A stretch of 64,000 nucleotides of DNA from Arabidopsis thaliana (GCF_000001735.4 NC_003074.8:10478101-10542100); one strand, 5' to 3'. Positions 10,545-22,193 are shown, counted from the first letter of the stretch. Numbers and translations: made by a program. The notes: a model not told the origin generated them from the letters alone.

Positions 10545-13070
10545 TAAAGCAAGAAATGTTTGGAACTCCCACGTCTTCGAGAATATGATTCCATACTGAT
10601 ATCTTGTGCGCCTCTATAAGTGTTGAGCTCTAAAAAATAGATGCCTAATTTTTTTTACCAACAAATCAGAATAAGTGAATACTCAGCCACCAAATATCAT
10701 TATTTCTAATCTGTTACAAATTGAATTCAGAAGAAAATATGTTAAGAGACAGAAGAAACTTACTGGTTTTGCTTCAAGGTACCATTAGAAGTGGATTATG
10801 AAATCTTTGAAACACCTTTTGATGATTCGATTCAAATCGTTAGCAAGAGCATGAACATAAAAGGGAAGAGAGAGGAGAGAACATGTTAATGAGAAAACCA
10901 GATCATGGAGCTTGGAGAGGTACCTTGAACAAATCATGGTCTTACTTTTCAAGCACAAGAGCTAGTTATGGGCCTTTGGATATCTTTGATATTCTTTTCC
11001 ATCTGAGAAAAATGCACACGACTACCAATATTAGGTTCTAACAACGAATAGAACAAGCTAATCCAAGTATACCTATTGTTTCTGGTCAACTGACTCTCAA
11101 GATCTCGAAAAGGCATCCTTCAGCTGTTTTTCGCACATCTTCTGATTTTTTCTGGAAATATTCATGGAAACATAACATATTAGAATCATTACAAGCAGAC
11201 GTATTCACTGATTTAAGCTAATGGACTCACCATCACTGCGGTTACATGCAGGTTTTGTCAACCAATCAAAAAGATCTTTACACACCACTGTTAGGAGTAT
11301 TAAAATCTGCGCATTAACAGGGTAAAAAAGACATGCCTAAAGAAGTTCACCAAACCATTTTGTAAAGAGCAGCAGCCAAGGTACATTCTCCCATGTGCTT
11401 CATGTTGTTAGTGAGGCATTTTAGAACGTCGGACAATATTTCCTAAAGTAGATCACTCAGGTATTTAGTAAAACTAGTAGGAGTGATATTTTACAATGTA
11501 AAAAGTATTTTCAAAGCTTGACATGTATCCCTAACCTTGCTCGCCTCCTCCACAGCTGGTCCCATGGCTGCTACAACACCCCAATTGTAGTCAATGTTGC
11601 ATCACAAGACTAAAAGTCGTGCTCGTGGAGCACCAAATAATTCTCCTACCGAACGTGACAAGAATATAACAGATAACAATAAGTATTCATGAATAATTTT
11701 GTAAAGAAAAAGCTAAAATAAGAGAGAATTATATAAAAACATTCCTGACTTCATACCAGTTCTAGTTGGTTGGATACATTTATTTTAGCTCTTCCAGAAT
11801 TTATTTACAGCTTCCATTGAATCCAAACGCATCTACAAAAAATTTAAAAATTCAGTTTCAACTCTATAGCTTAGAATAATTTCCACAAAAGAATTGTTAG
11901 GTTAAGACAACCAAGAAGATTTCCAATTTGTACAGCACCTTCAAGTATGACTCTCTCAAAGTCCTTTACTGATAACTTCTCTAGGTAAGCTATTCGGACA
12001 TCTAGCAGAGGTTGATGTTGAAAACGACGTCTTACTAACTCACTTTGGAGTCGCAGTCCCCTGATGAACAGAATACAAGTACAACAAGAAATAGAAATCC
12101 AAAAAACAATTCACACAAATGAACCTTAATAGTTCACATTTGACATCATTAAGAAACTATTTGATGCCTGCAAACAGAAATAGCACAGTTTGATTCAGTT
12201 ATCTAGATATGTTTCTTCTAACAACAAATGTTAGACAAAGCAGAAGCAACTTAAAGGAATTCGTAGCCACCTGGACCATCAAATTTGTTGCAAAGCAGAG
12301 GTTGATGTTGAAAACGACGTCTTACTAACTCACTTTGGAGCCGCAGTCCCCTGATGAACAGAATACAAGTACAACAAGAAATAGAAATCCAAAAAACAAT
12401 TCACACAAATGAACCTTTATAGTTCACATTTGACATCATTAAGAAACTATTTGATGCCTGCAAACAGAAATAGCACAGTTTGATTCAGTTATCTAGATAT
12501 GTTTCTTCTAACAACACATGTTAGCCAAAGCAGAAGCAACTTAAAGGAATTCGTAGCCACCTGGACCAACAAATTTGTTGCAAAGCATGCAAAAGTGTGA
12601 TTGTAGCATTTCTAATGACTGCAGCCCAACCATCCTTACAAAAATCTATCATATCCTGTCAAATGGACAAAAAGAAACAAGATATTCCACTTTAGTAAAT
12701 AGGGAAATCAGGGGCTGAAAATTACAAAAGTAGAATTTAGTTCAAAAGTGAGACAGCAAAGTCATCAACTGCTGGAACCATCCATAACAATCCTTCACTA
12801 AGAACCTTGGAATTCTGGAGTTCTTGTGCTCTTTCATGATTTTGCAAAGCTACAAACAAAAGGCATATATCATCAGATTAAAGTGAAAGTCGATAGAAAA
12901 TTTACCGAACCACATACTTTGCCTAGGTATACTACAAGAACACATAGCAGGAATGGATTACTTTACCTCCTGCTCCAGCTTGAATAGATGACGATTGAAG
13001 TGCTGCTGCAATCTCTCATTTGCATAATTTATACAATACTGCTCAAAACTATTTCTCTGCACATGTAAAA
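10545..13070 (-). pseudogene. Pseudogene of MOR1, copy B
   Basis: This is a second collinear copy of the sequence at 6845-8680 plus upstream exons. Minus-strand fragments include IDFCKDGWAA with RNATITLLHALQQ (about 12,660-12,560), GTAAPK (about 12,350-12,300 and again about 12,055-12,000), MGPAV (about 11,560), the HMRE-type exon (about 11,400-11,345), EKARP-type sequence (about 10,990-10,920) and the exon remnant at about 10,600-10,560. Within it, about 12,010-12,290 is duplicated at about 12,298-12,580. Stops, frameshifts and missing exons show it is not functional. Divergence from copy A (indels and many substitutions) makes this duplication much older than the 305-bp one. Confidence 0.8.
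12000..12590. repeat. About 290-bp tandem duplication inside MOR1 copy B
   Basis: GCAGAGGTTGATGTTGAAAA, with the roughly 280 bases that follow, occurs at about 12,006 and again at about 12,295 with only a few differences. Each unit carries the remnant exon encoding GTAAPK and the sequence ending in GGAATTCGTAGCCACCTGGA. It is a recent local tandem duplication. Confidence 0.85.
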
Positions 13071-13379
13071 TATTTATTCAGTAAATCAAGTTAACATTGG
13101 TACAAAATGTAAAAGAAAAGATGCATACATGAAACCATTTCCTGTAAAATCTATGCCCCAATCTTTCTCATCATGCAATGTGGGTACAATCAGAAGTTGA
13201 GCTTTTAGCTCCTAAGCATTCAGGTTTTCAGCTGATGCATTAACTTAGAGATAGTTTCACACTTCTAATGACAGTTTCACTGATTTTCATTCAACTTGAT
13301 ATATACGACAGTTTAAAGAATCATATTTGAAAACATAGCATGTAATACATTAAGCAATTATGAATGTGCAAGGGAACAA

Positions 13380-13590
13380 GTATGCAGTATGCATGTATGT
13401 ATGAATTTATGCATGTATGATGAATGTATGTATGTATGTATGAATGCATGTATGTATGTATGTATGTATGTGTGTATGTATGTATGAATGCATGATTGTA
13501 TGAATGCATGTATGTATGTATGTATGTATGTATGTATGAATGCATGTATGTATGAATGCATGACTATATGAATGTATGTATGTAAGTCTC
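13380..13590. repeat. TGTA/TGAATGCATG minisatellite, second array
   Basis: This is about 210 bp of ATGTATGT and TGAATGCATG units. It is followed by GTCTCTTTTCTTCAAGC, the same junction that follows the array near 10,250. The array therefore marks equivalent positions in the two tandem copies. Confidence 0.92.
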
Positions 13591-14270
13591 TTTTCTTCAA
13601 GCAAGAAAGACCAGAAAAGATCTGTAACATCAAAAAAGTTAAATCATACGAAAAAAAAACAAGAATCAAACCAGGGACAAAGTGATACAGAACAAATCTA
13701 AACCGAAAACAGAGCAGCACAAAACCATTTTATATCTTCGATTACCAGTCACCACCACGTTCTCCTTTACCATCTCTTTGATAGTATCCCATCGATTTAT
13801 TGTTTGAAGCTCATGATTCAAAATCACGTTGATCTTCCTGTCAAAAACCAAATCAAACCAAACCCAAAATTGATCGACCTCAAGATTACCATACCAATTG
13901 GGATAAATTTAAAAATAAGCGAATCAAGTAACAGAGATACACAATTTGTAAGCCGATCAATCTGACGGATCCCTAAATCCGAGAGTATGATTTCTCATGT
14001 AGCAATATTCTAATCAAGTAACATAGAAACGCAATTCGTATAATCCGATCAGAATTGCTCCGACGGAACTGACCTTAGAATCGATCACCTTGGCCGGACT
14101 GAGAGAACACGTAAGAGAACTCGCTCCGGTACTCAAGACAATTTGCGAAAAGGAGAATTTAGGGTTTCAAACGGCCATGAAGTGGAATCAGATCAAAATT
14201 ACGTATTATAAATTGTATAATTCAGGAGAAATCAACACAATTTAGAAGAAGGATTAAATACCTAGCCGAA
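13590..14270 (-). other. Possible 5' exons of a minus-strand transcript beside the MOR1 pseudogene
   Basis: About 13,851-13,735 encodes MVFDRKINVILNHELQTINR and then WDTIKEMVKENVVVTGN on the minus strand, followed by a plausible GT donor. A shortened copy of this stretch is at about 10,540-10,500, so it belongs to the duplicated unit. Upstream (about 14,160-14,050) lies GC-richer, leader-like minus-strand sequence ending in a GATTCTAAG/GTCAGT-like donor. I do not recognise the peptide and find no start codon joining these parts, so a gene is not established. Confidence 0.3.
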
Positions 14271-14275
14271 GAGAT

Positions 14276-14470
14276 TTGAGTGGTTGTTCGTTGATTGTCG
14301 AATCCGATCAGGGGAAGCGGGTCGGGTCACAGATTACGTTGTTGAAATTGAAGAATTCAGGAGTAATCGACAGAAATAAGAGGAAGGATTTGTTGAACCC
14401 AGCGAAGAGATTTGACTTGAGAGATTGGTTTGATGAGTCATTGAAGAAGAAGAAGACGAGAGATCTATAG
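14276..14470 (+). CDS. Small unidentified open frame (64 aa), doubtful
   Basis: A basic 64-residue frame starts MSGCSLIVESDQGKRVGSQI and ends in a Lys-rich tail. It lies head to head with the possible minus-strand leader at 14,160-14,050 in the most GC-rich part of this stretch. It could be a 5'-UTR remnant, part of a first exon, or chance. I recognise no domain. Confidence 0.2.
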   Translation: MSGCSLIVESDQGKRVGSQITLLKLKNSGVIDRNKRKDLLNPAKRFDLRDWFDESLKKKKTRDL

Positions 14471-14652
14471 AAAGAATCATTTGAAATTCCAAAATCACAC
14501 TCTCGTTCATATAGCCGTTATAACTTATAACTAGAATTACTAAAGTACCCCTAACTCTAATAAGATTTCAAATTGTTACTGATTACCGGTTACCGAGATT
14601 AGAGAGTCAAATCTAAAAATTTTTTGATACCACGGCACGGCTTCTACTTGTA

Positions 14653-14698
14653 GTTGTTATACCCGTGGTTGCATAAAAAAAAAAGTTGTTATACTCGT
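14653..14698 (+). mobile_element. Minimal retroposon footprint (18-bp insert with poly(A), 14-bp target repeat)
   Basis: GTTGTTATACCCGT (14,653-14,666) and GTTGTTATACTCGT (14,685-14,698) flank an 18-bp insert, GGTTGCATAAAAAAAAAA. Direct repeats of 14 bp (one mismatch) around a short 3'-end-like stub and an A-run are what target-primed reverse transcription leaves when it aborts almost at once. Slippage is the alternative, but it does not explain the unrelated stub. Confidence 0.6.
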
Positions 14699-14699
14699 A

Positions 14700-15100
14700 A
14701 AAATTTTTGATACGAACATTAGGAATTGTATAGTTTTTTAAGGGTTTTTTTTTCATCTTTAAAAAATATTTATAGTTTCATTTTCAAATAGATACAAAAA
14801 TATTTATATGTGATAAAATAAGCGGATGTTCGTTTTTCCATTCAGATAATTCATCTGAACGAAAATGAATAATGATGTTCGTTTGTAACAATATAAAAAT
14901 GAGATGAACCATGATTTTATATTAAACTTATCCAAAAAATGATAGTAATCCGGTTGAGACTGATCGGAGCAGTTAACTAGAGGTGATTCAGATCAGTCAT
15001 AAATACCCCTGTTTAATTTAGAGAAGGGTTTTGTGTAAAAAAAAACCTCGAAGTCGCTATTTTTTGCAACTTTATTCTTTACCTCTAAAAAAATGCAGAA
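14700..15100. other. Gene-free AT-rich spacer
   Basis: No gene or RNA is supported. Around 14,828-14,895 the words GTTCGTTT, ATTCAGATAA/TTCATCTGAA and GAACGAAAATGAATAATG form a small imperfect inverted repeat. I cannot assign it to a family. Confidence 0.4.
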
Positions 15101-15105
15101 TAATC

Positions 15106-15626
15106 TTATGAAGTTTCACTTTCCTTCTATTGAGGATGAATTTTTAAGTTTACCTCCTACTGTGGTTGTCTCTTATTATATTGATGCAGCTTGGACTGCA
15201 AACTCGGAAGAATGCGGCATGGGGTGGATCTTCCAAACTCAGAACAATCGGGGTTTCCACCAAGGGACCGCAACTCGCACCCTCGCGCCCTCGGCTCTAG
15301 CTTCTGAAGCCTTGGCACTGAAATCAGCGTTGTCTGCAGCGTCTCGAACGAAATTGACTTCCATCAAAGTTTTCTCGACTCTCAAGTCCTTATATCTCTG
15401 TTAAATACAGAGACTTCAACGAACGAGCTGCAAGGGATTCTCCATGATATTGCCTTTCTTAGTCGTTATTTTCTTTTATCTCAAATTCTCGTTTGTACCA
15501 CGCAAGGCTAACCTGTTAGCCGATGCTTTGGCCAAGTCTGCACTTTTTTCTTTGATTGTAACAACCTCCTAGTCTTACTTTTGATCAATATAATAGTTTG
15601 CCCAAAAAAAGAAAAATTATGAAGTT
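15106..15626 (+). mobile_element. 5'-truncated LINE fragment with 10-bp target-site duplication
   Basis: TTATGAAGTT at 15,106-15,115 and 15,617-15,626 flanks a roughly 500-bp insert ending in an A-rich tail (CCCAAAAAAAGAAAAA). The insert encodes part of a LINE RNase H on the plus strand: DAAWTANSEECGMGWIF, then ALASEALALKSAL. A frame change follows, with a tail reading like ANLLADALAKSA. It lacks reverse transcriptase and endonuclease, as is usual for 5'-truncated LINEs. The first ATG of the longest open frame lies outside the insert, so that frame is not a gene. Confidence 0.85.
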
Positions 15627-16253
15627 CTAAATAATACTTTTGAAAGCTCAAATACTGTTTCTTTAACTTAATCCATCCACCGTAAATAAGGTAGTCCTCG
15701 GTCCTCCTACCATTTGTATTATCGACACACATTTATTACTTTATTAGCATGGTATGAAAAAATGATTTTGTACATAGAAACGTTGACAGCATTTTATGTT
15801 AGATTGACTTTATAACCCTCTCGTGGATTCATTATTCAATAACTCCAACTTTTTCTTCTTAGTTTTCATTACTGTGCATCTTAACGAAGAATCTGACAAT
15901 TCAATTATGATGGTCGTGAAGTCGTTCCAAAATAATATCCTTCGAAGACACCATTTGCATATGCACTACAAAACAAGATAACATGACGTATATACTCGTA
16001 ATCTGGGCCTAAGATTGTGTTGTGTCAAATATGGACTGGGGAAGAAGTATTTATTTTGTCTCTCGATTATTCACATGATTCGTCAATTCCACAAAACCCA
16101 TTATAAATTAACTCCTCTTCATCTGCCAGTAAGACAAATCTATATCACATAAATTAACTCCTCTCTACACCTGCCATTAAACACGTAAATAGTTAATACT
16201 ACATCGTCAAAACTCAACTTATATTGACCACGTTTATATGTACGGTGATACTC
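15627..16253. other. Gene-free spacer between LINE fragment and Copia element
   Basis: AT-rich, with no coding, RNA or repeat signal that I can name. Short words (AAATTAACTCCTCT) recur at about 16,105 and 16,151. The last five bases (TACTC) are the target duplicated by the Copia element. Confidence 0.5.
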
Positions 16254-16930
16254 TGTGAAGTTGAGTCTTGCTAAACAAGCAAATGATGACAAGGCTAACT
16301 CAAAGAGTAACTCAGATTGATGCAAATATAACCATAGTTAGTTCAAGCTTTTGGGACCACAAACAAAGTTGCTGGTTTCGTCAAAAGAGAGAGCTGTGAG
16401 TTGTCTTGTAGTGAATTCAATTGTGTGACTGTGGTGGTGTATACGTTTGGTTACGTATAAGGTGACAGCTTTGCAATTAGGGTTGGTACACAAGGTGTGA
16501 TGTCTCCATCTATAAAGAGGAACATTATGCAGAGAGAAGAAGTGTGATGTAATGATGTAGTGATGCGAGTTGCATAAAGAGAGGAAAACAGAGTGGGGAA
16601 ACACTAAGAGGGAAAGTGAGCTTTGTATATTGTCAGGGGTGGGTGAGGGAAACAAGCTGTAAACTCTTTCAAGTTGTTTAGTAGATTCCGGGACACCGTT
16701 CCCGGCGAGACGTAGGCTATACCGGTTTGGTATAGCTGAACTCGTTAAACTGTGTTTGTGTGCTCCTTATTCCTTTTCTGCATCATTCTCTGCATTCACC
16801 ATTATCTTCTTATCATCTCTGTTTCAGTCTTGCATATTTCCCAAAGATTCACTTCTAAGTTTAGCTTGAAACCGTAATAGATAAGCAAGCAACAAGCTTA
16901 AGCCTTGATAAGGTTGGATTAACCTTAACA
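16254..16930 (+). repeat. 5' LTR of the Copia-type element
   Basis: It begins TGTGAAGTTGAGTCTTGC, ends ACCTTAACA, and is 677 bp long, matching the copy at 22,194. It contains a CT-rich stretch and ends immediately before the primer-binding site. Confidence 0.95.
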
Positions 16931-16933
16931 GAT

Positions 16934-16945
16934 TGGTATCAGAGC
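16934..16945 (+). other. Primer-binding site (initiator tRNA-Met type)
   Basis: TGGTATCAGAGC lies three bases after the 5' LTR. It is complementary to the 3' end of plant initiator tRNA-Met, the usual primer for Copia elements. Confidence 0.9.
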
Positions 16946-17581
16946 CAGGTTGGCAAAGAAAGGCTAAAGCTTTATCTGAAACTTTCAAGTTCCGCAAGAA
17001 AGTTTCTGGTTTTATGGAAAGTTTCAAGCTTTAGAAAGAAAGAGGAAGTTTTACAAAGAAAGGTGTGAGTTTTGAAAAGAAAAGAGCTCGTTTGTAAGAA
17101 AGCTCAAAGCTTTGTCAAGGAAGTTGACATCTTTACAAGGTATGGCTTCGGGAAGTAAAGATCTAGAGAAGTTTGATGGGTTTGGAGATTATATCTCATG
17201 GAAAGTGAAGTTCCTGGACCATCTAAAGGATCTAGACTTGTTGGAAGGACTGAAAGAGGAAGTTTGCTTAGAGAAAGGTTCTGGAAATTCTGGATCTGAC
17301 GAAGGAAGAGTTAAAGATCTTGAAGAATGTAAGATCTTAGAAGAGAAGAAGAGAAAGGCTAGAGCTTTCATCATAGTAAGCGTTGGAGATCATGTCTTGA
17401 GAAAGATCATGAAGGAGAGAACAACTGCAGGTATGATGGAACTCTTAGATAAGCTGTATTTGTCTAAATCTCAGCCTAGTCATAGTATGTCAAACCGCAT
17501 TCAGTCGCAACGTTTATATTTTAAGAGGAAGCTCTTTGAGTTTAAGATGAGCATAAACGGATCTATGAAGGAGAACATAGA

Positions 17582-18729
17582 AGAGTTTTCAAGTATACAG
17601 TACTTGTAGTGTCGGCTAAGGACTCTCTGTGGGTTCAATGGGTGTACAAAAATCTAATTCGCAAGGAGACGTTTTGGTCGGTTAAAGAGAACACGTCTTT
17701 AGGATCTTGGTTATGGAAAAAGATTCTAAAACAGAGAGACAAAGCTCGTTTATTTCATCAGATGGAGGTACGCTCGGGAACAACTACCTCTTTTTGGCAC
17801 GACCATTGGAGTCCGCTTGGCAGGCTACATCAACACTTGGGGTCTCGGGGAACAATAGATTTGGGGATAGCGACTCAAGCGACGGTTGCAGAGGTTTTAG
17901 ATACTCACAGGAGAAAGAGACATAGAGCAGATTTTTTAAATCAGATTGAGAATCACATTGAGCTGGTTCGACAAGCTAGAAGCCAAGAGAGTGATCGCTC
18001 ATTATGGAAACAAAAAGAGGACAGCTTTAAAGGCTCTTTCTCTTCTCCAAAAACTTGGCAACAAATCAGAACAATAAGCAACGAATGTGAATGGTATAGA
18101 GGGGTTTGGTTTCCGTCTTCCACTCCAAAATATTCATTTGTCACATGGTTAGCTTTTCACAATAGACTAGCAACGGGTGATAGGCTCTACAAATGGAATT
18201 CAGAAGCTCGGGCTACTTGCGTTTTCTGCGACGAGGAACTGGAGACGCGAGACCCCCTCTTTTTCTCGTGTCCCTATTCTTCTCAAATTTGGATCGCTTT
18301 AGCAAAAGGACTTCTAAATGGCAGAAACGTTTCGAGTTGGAGCTTAATCACTCCTCACCTTCTTGACTCGTCTCAGCCATATCTCCATGTTTTCACCCTT
18401 CGGTATACGTTCCAAGCTTTGATTCACAGTCTATGGCGAGAGAGAAATGGTAGGCGACATGGTGAACCTGCAATTCCGGCTTCGAAGCTAACTAAGCTCA
18501 TTGACAAAAACATTCGGAATAGATTCAGCACACTTCAGAAGATGGGGAACAAAAGACTTCAAGGTGGGTTGCAGTATTGGTTTCAAACTCGAAGTTAGGA
18601 CACATGATCATCTCTCAGACTCTGTTTGCTCTCTCTAAATTCATGTTACATTTATTGTAAACAATGGTTTTTTTGGTTGAATATAATTTTACATTCTTTC
18701 AAAAAAAAAAAAAAGAGTTTTCAAGTATA
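17582..18729 (+). mobile_element. 5'-truncated LINE fragment nested in the Copia element, with 16-bp target duplication
   Basis: AGAGTTTTCAAGTATA occurs at 17,582-17,597 and 18,714-18,729 and brackets a 1,116-bp insert ending in an A-run at about 18,701-18,713. The insert has one open frame (17,609-18,598, 329 residues) with the zf-RVT domain of L1-type ORF2. The key stretch is LATGDRLYKWN, then CVFCDEELETRDPLFFSCPY with four zinc-ligand-like residues. Reverse transcriptase and endonuclease are missing through 5' truncation. Because the host element is about 0.3 million years old or younger, this insertion is younger still. Confidence 0.93.
17609..18598 (+). pseudogene. LINE ORF2 C-terminal part (zf-RVT domain), 5'-truncated
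   Basis: A 329-residue open frame reads SLWVQWVYKNLIRKETFWSV near its start and has the zf-RVT signature at about residues 188-225 (CVFC, then FFSC and SSQIW). It contains no stop, as expected for a recent insertion, but it lacks all catalytic domains. The apparent start codon is a chance internal Met. It sits wholly inside the LINE fragment at 17,582-18,729. Confidence 0.88.
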
Positions 18730-19329
18730 GTAGCAGGTTTAGACAGGGAAGGTGAGATTGTGTCTGATGAGACAAAAGCTATGGCGCTTCTCATGTCTCT
18801 TCCTAATCAGTTTAGTGAACTGAAGGAAACAATGCAGAACAGTGGGATATCTCTAACATTGGATAATGTTATGAGAGCTATCTACTCTAAAGAACAAGAG
18901 TTTGATCAGTTTTGGGAACAAGCAAAAGAAAGAAAGGTGCTTGATCAAAGAATGAACCTATCAAAACTGAGAGCAAACCAAGAGAAGGAAAAGAAGATGA
19001 ACAAATCTAAGGCTAAAGGGAAGAAGATTTGTTGGACCGACCATAAGGAAGGTCACAGTTACAAGCAATGTAATCACTGCAAAGCTGAGAACAAGCTTGG
19101 TGAGCAAAGTCACAAATCAGTCTGCAAGTTTGTAGGATCAAACCGGTTGAAAGCAGAACTGATGGTGAAAAATGACGTGTCTCATCTAAATGAAAGGCTC
19201 GAGGAAAAGCTGGTGTTATGCAGTGAAGAAGAAGCTCTTTCTCAAAGCATAAAAGAGCTTAAGAAAGAACAGGTTGCTAATGAGACTCCTTCAACAATCA
19301 AAGGAGTCGGAAAGCTTCATTAGAAGCTT

Positions 19330-22180
19330 GTGTTCTTGATGGTCTTTCTTATTATTCACGAGAGACTAGTTAGAAAGGCTGCAGGAAGGTGAAACATATG
19401 TCTAAGGTTCAGACACGTTGTTTCAAGTAAGCAGTCATGAAGTTCTAGTCGGATACACAAAGTAAAATGTGTATGGTTTTAAGTCAGTGAACAAGAATGT
19501 TTAACAACAGAGGTGGAGCCAAGTAAGAAGAGATGCAGTGAAGTTCGTTGGTGTTGCTACAGGAGGAATCTGTCTCTGCAAGAGTGTAGAGCACATCTTT
19601 AGATGTTTTTTGGATTTCTCGTGGAACAAGTTTTCACTGCGGTTGGTTCTTCTTGTGTGTTTTGTTAGATTTTTTGGAAATCTGAGCAGATGATGGTTCA
19701 AAGAAGCAAGTTAAACATGTGTAGCTCACTGTTAAAGAAATTTCGTGGATAGTTAGTGAGAAAGGAAGACTAAGAAATCAAGAGCAGAGGAGTATCAAAA
19801 TCGGTCAAGCTAAGTATGGTCTCATTTGATGACAAAGAAGAAGAGTTATCAGTCTTGAGAAGAAGCTTGTTATTTTTTGATATGGGTACTGAAGTACAAG
19901 TTTCTGGATCTCTAAAGGTTCAGAGATGATACAAGTATGGTTGTGAGACGAGGTTAATTCAAAGTTCTCAATGGATTCTTTAAGGAGAATTTGAGAAGGG
20001 AAAGTGAGAGAAACAGTTGCAAGTGATCAATGCATAGTCTGTTTCGGAGAATCACTTCAAGAAGAATGAAGTTATTGTGCTTAAAGCACGATGAATGTGT
20101 CGTCTCAAATACTGGTTGCATCAGAAGAAGATCAATTTCGTTTTTTGGATTAGTTTTCTCAAGGAATCGCTTGCAGGAACAAGTGAGTTTTCATCAGGGT
20201 TCGAAGTCTGAAACTGATGAATAAAGAGAAGTTCAAGTTCTTGGTTTAAGAACAGTTCCAATGGAGATCTCTGAAGCGTTTTCACAAGGAAGAGTGATGG
20301 TTGACGAGAGATTCGGTTCAGGTCAGAAATTGGTAATAGATGCAGATGTCGAGCTGTTTTCAAGCATACCGGGTTTAGGTTTTGCAGGTTATTTCAGCTT
20401 GGGAAAGTGACATCATATTCCTAAGAATTGATGTGGAAGTTGCTGCAAAGGGAATGTCTCTTGATGATCACAAGTATTGGTGATAAGAGACAAGAATCAA
20501 ATAGAACGAGTAGTAGGTGAAACTACTGATGGGTTATTTTGATAAGATGTGAGTCTTAAAATTCACATCTGTTTTGAGATGAATCAAGCTTGGGGTAAAG
20601 CTTGGTCTTGGCAGCATATTCAAGTATTAGTTGCAAGTTCTGAAATTTGCAGGTTTGCTGAAGCTCTGCAGGTTATGAAATTTCAGAAAAGAATGTTAAA
20701 AGGTGGCTTGAAATGATAAAGTATAGAAGTGAGTCAGTGAATTCGTCAAGAAGAAACTGGGAGAGAGGCTGCAGGCGTTGCAGGGCTGTCTCAAAGTCTT
20801 CTCACTTCAAGAAGCTTTGTGAAACTACAGTTTATACATCATGGTAGTTGGGATCATCTTCAAGCAAGTACAAGCAACTGATAGATACTCTAAAGAAGGG
20901 ACCAATTGCATAGTCTTCTCAGAATGCATTTGGAAGATATCAACAAGTGTTATCTTGGTTAAATATACACTCCATCATGGGAAATGTTTCAGAATCTAAG
21001 AACATTTATGATGCAAGATCAAGTGTTGATGGTTTCTACTTACTTTGAAAAGTAGTAGAATGGGTTTTTTCAGCTAGGATTAACTTCATGAGCTCAAGAG
21101 GTGAAGTTTAAGGGGCTGTAAAGACGTGTCTCTTACGGGTCATTGGTTCAGTGAAGTTGGGACGGTTAAAGATGACTAACAGGGGGTTTTAAACGCTGTT
21201 GGTAAAGGTCTGTTTAAACAGAAGAAGTGAACAACAGAATGTATCGAGAGTCTCCCTAATATCGAGTGTTGGGTGGCGTGTCTTGTTAAGGTTTTAACAA
21301 CGGTACAAGCGGATGTTCTAGAATGGTCTGATTAAACGGGTTTCTGAAAGGAAGTTTCAGGTTTCTACAATGGTGTAAGCTGTTATGGAGGTTTTGGTTA
21401 CATGATGAATCAAAAGGGGTTTCAAGTCTGAAGCAAAGTCGGTTCTGTTTTTGCATATGATTCAAGTTATTTCTCAGTAAGGTTTGTCTCAATGCGCATG
21501 AGGAAATCTTAGAAGCTGGAAACGAATCATAAAGGCAAAGGGTAAATGAGTTCAGTCACTACAACAGATGTGGTGAGAACTGAAGCTGCAGGATATTTTG
21601 TGTGATTTGAAAATCATAAGTGGTGGAGCTTATGAAGAAGAACTCTATTGGGTTTAACAGGTTTGGTGGAGTTTTCTCTTTAAACTTGTTAATAGAGTTT
21701 GCTGACTGGTTAGTATCAAGACTACAAAGGCACGAAGAGGTCAATATGAGTTGAGGCAAAACACTTGTGTGTTTGAGGCTGGTTTTATGACTCAGTTTGG
21801 TAAGTGTTGCAGGTCTTGTGGTTGGATCAGTTTGTTGAGTGTTTGGTCTGCAGAATTCGTAAATTATGCAGAGTCATTGGAGTTGCAGGTTTTAGAACTG
21901 GTGTTAAAAGGTTCTTGAGTGCTGCTCTTGGTCAAATTCTCAAGAAAGGACTCGAGTTGGTTTTGTGTAATCAAACCAAGGTGGAGTTTAATGCCTATCT
22001 CTGTGGTGAAACAAAAGCCAAATGTCTGGAAGGTTTCACTGTGAAACGTAACGACAACATCGTGAAGTTTGGATTTATGAAGAAAGTCTAAACTGGGATC
22101 GGGAATCAATCAGAGGATTGAGATCTAAGGTATTCTCTCTAAGAAAGTGTGTGCATTCATTTGGCTTGTTCATCTTCGTC
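19330..22180 (+). other. Copia-element interior without recognisable pol
   Basis: This is about 2.85 kb between the gag-like part and the 3' LTR. It is G/T/A-rich on the plus strand, with recurring words such as GTTTCAAG, GCAGGTT and GAAGTT. It has only short open frames, the longest 95 residues at 21,804-22,091. I see no aspartic protease, integrase zinc finger or YVDD reverse-transcriptase motif. Confidence 0.6.
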
Positions 22181-22193
22181 TCAGGTGGAGATT

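Larger units (their letters stand above)
17152..19323 (+). pseudogene. Copia gag-like region interrupted by a LINE fragment
   Basis: Plus-strand sequence starting near 17,152 (MASGSKDLEKFDGFGDYISW) resembles the N-terminal DUF4219/UBN2 part of plant Copia gag. More gag-like sequence follows downstream of the inserted LINE (from about 18,730), with a Lys-rich tail and a Cys/His cluster (CNHCKAENKLGEQSHKSVC) resembling a zinc-binding motif. The insertion splits the region, so this copy is broken. In a working element gag would form virus-like particles. Confidence 0.75.

Noticed and set aside
15093-15404. Host RNase H-like gene
   Set aside because: The frame begins outside and ends inside a 5'-truncated LINE with target duplications, so it is retroposon sequence.
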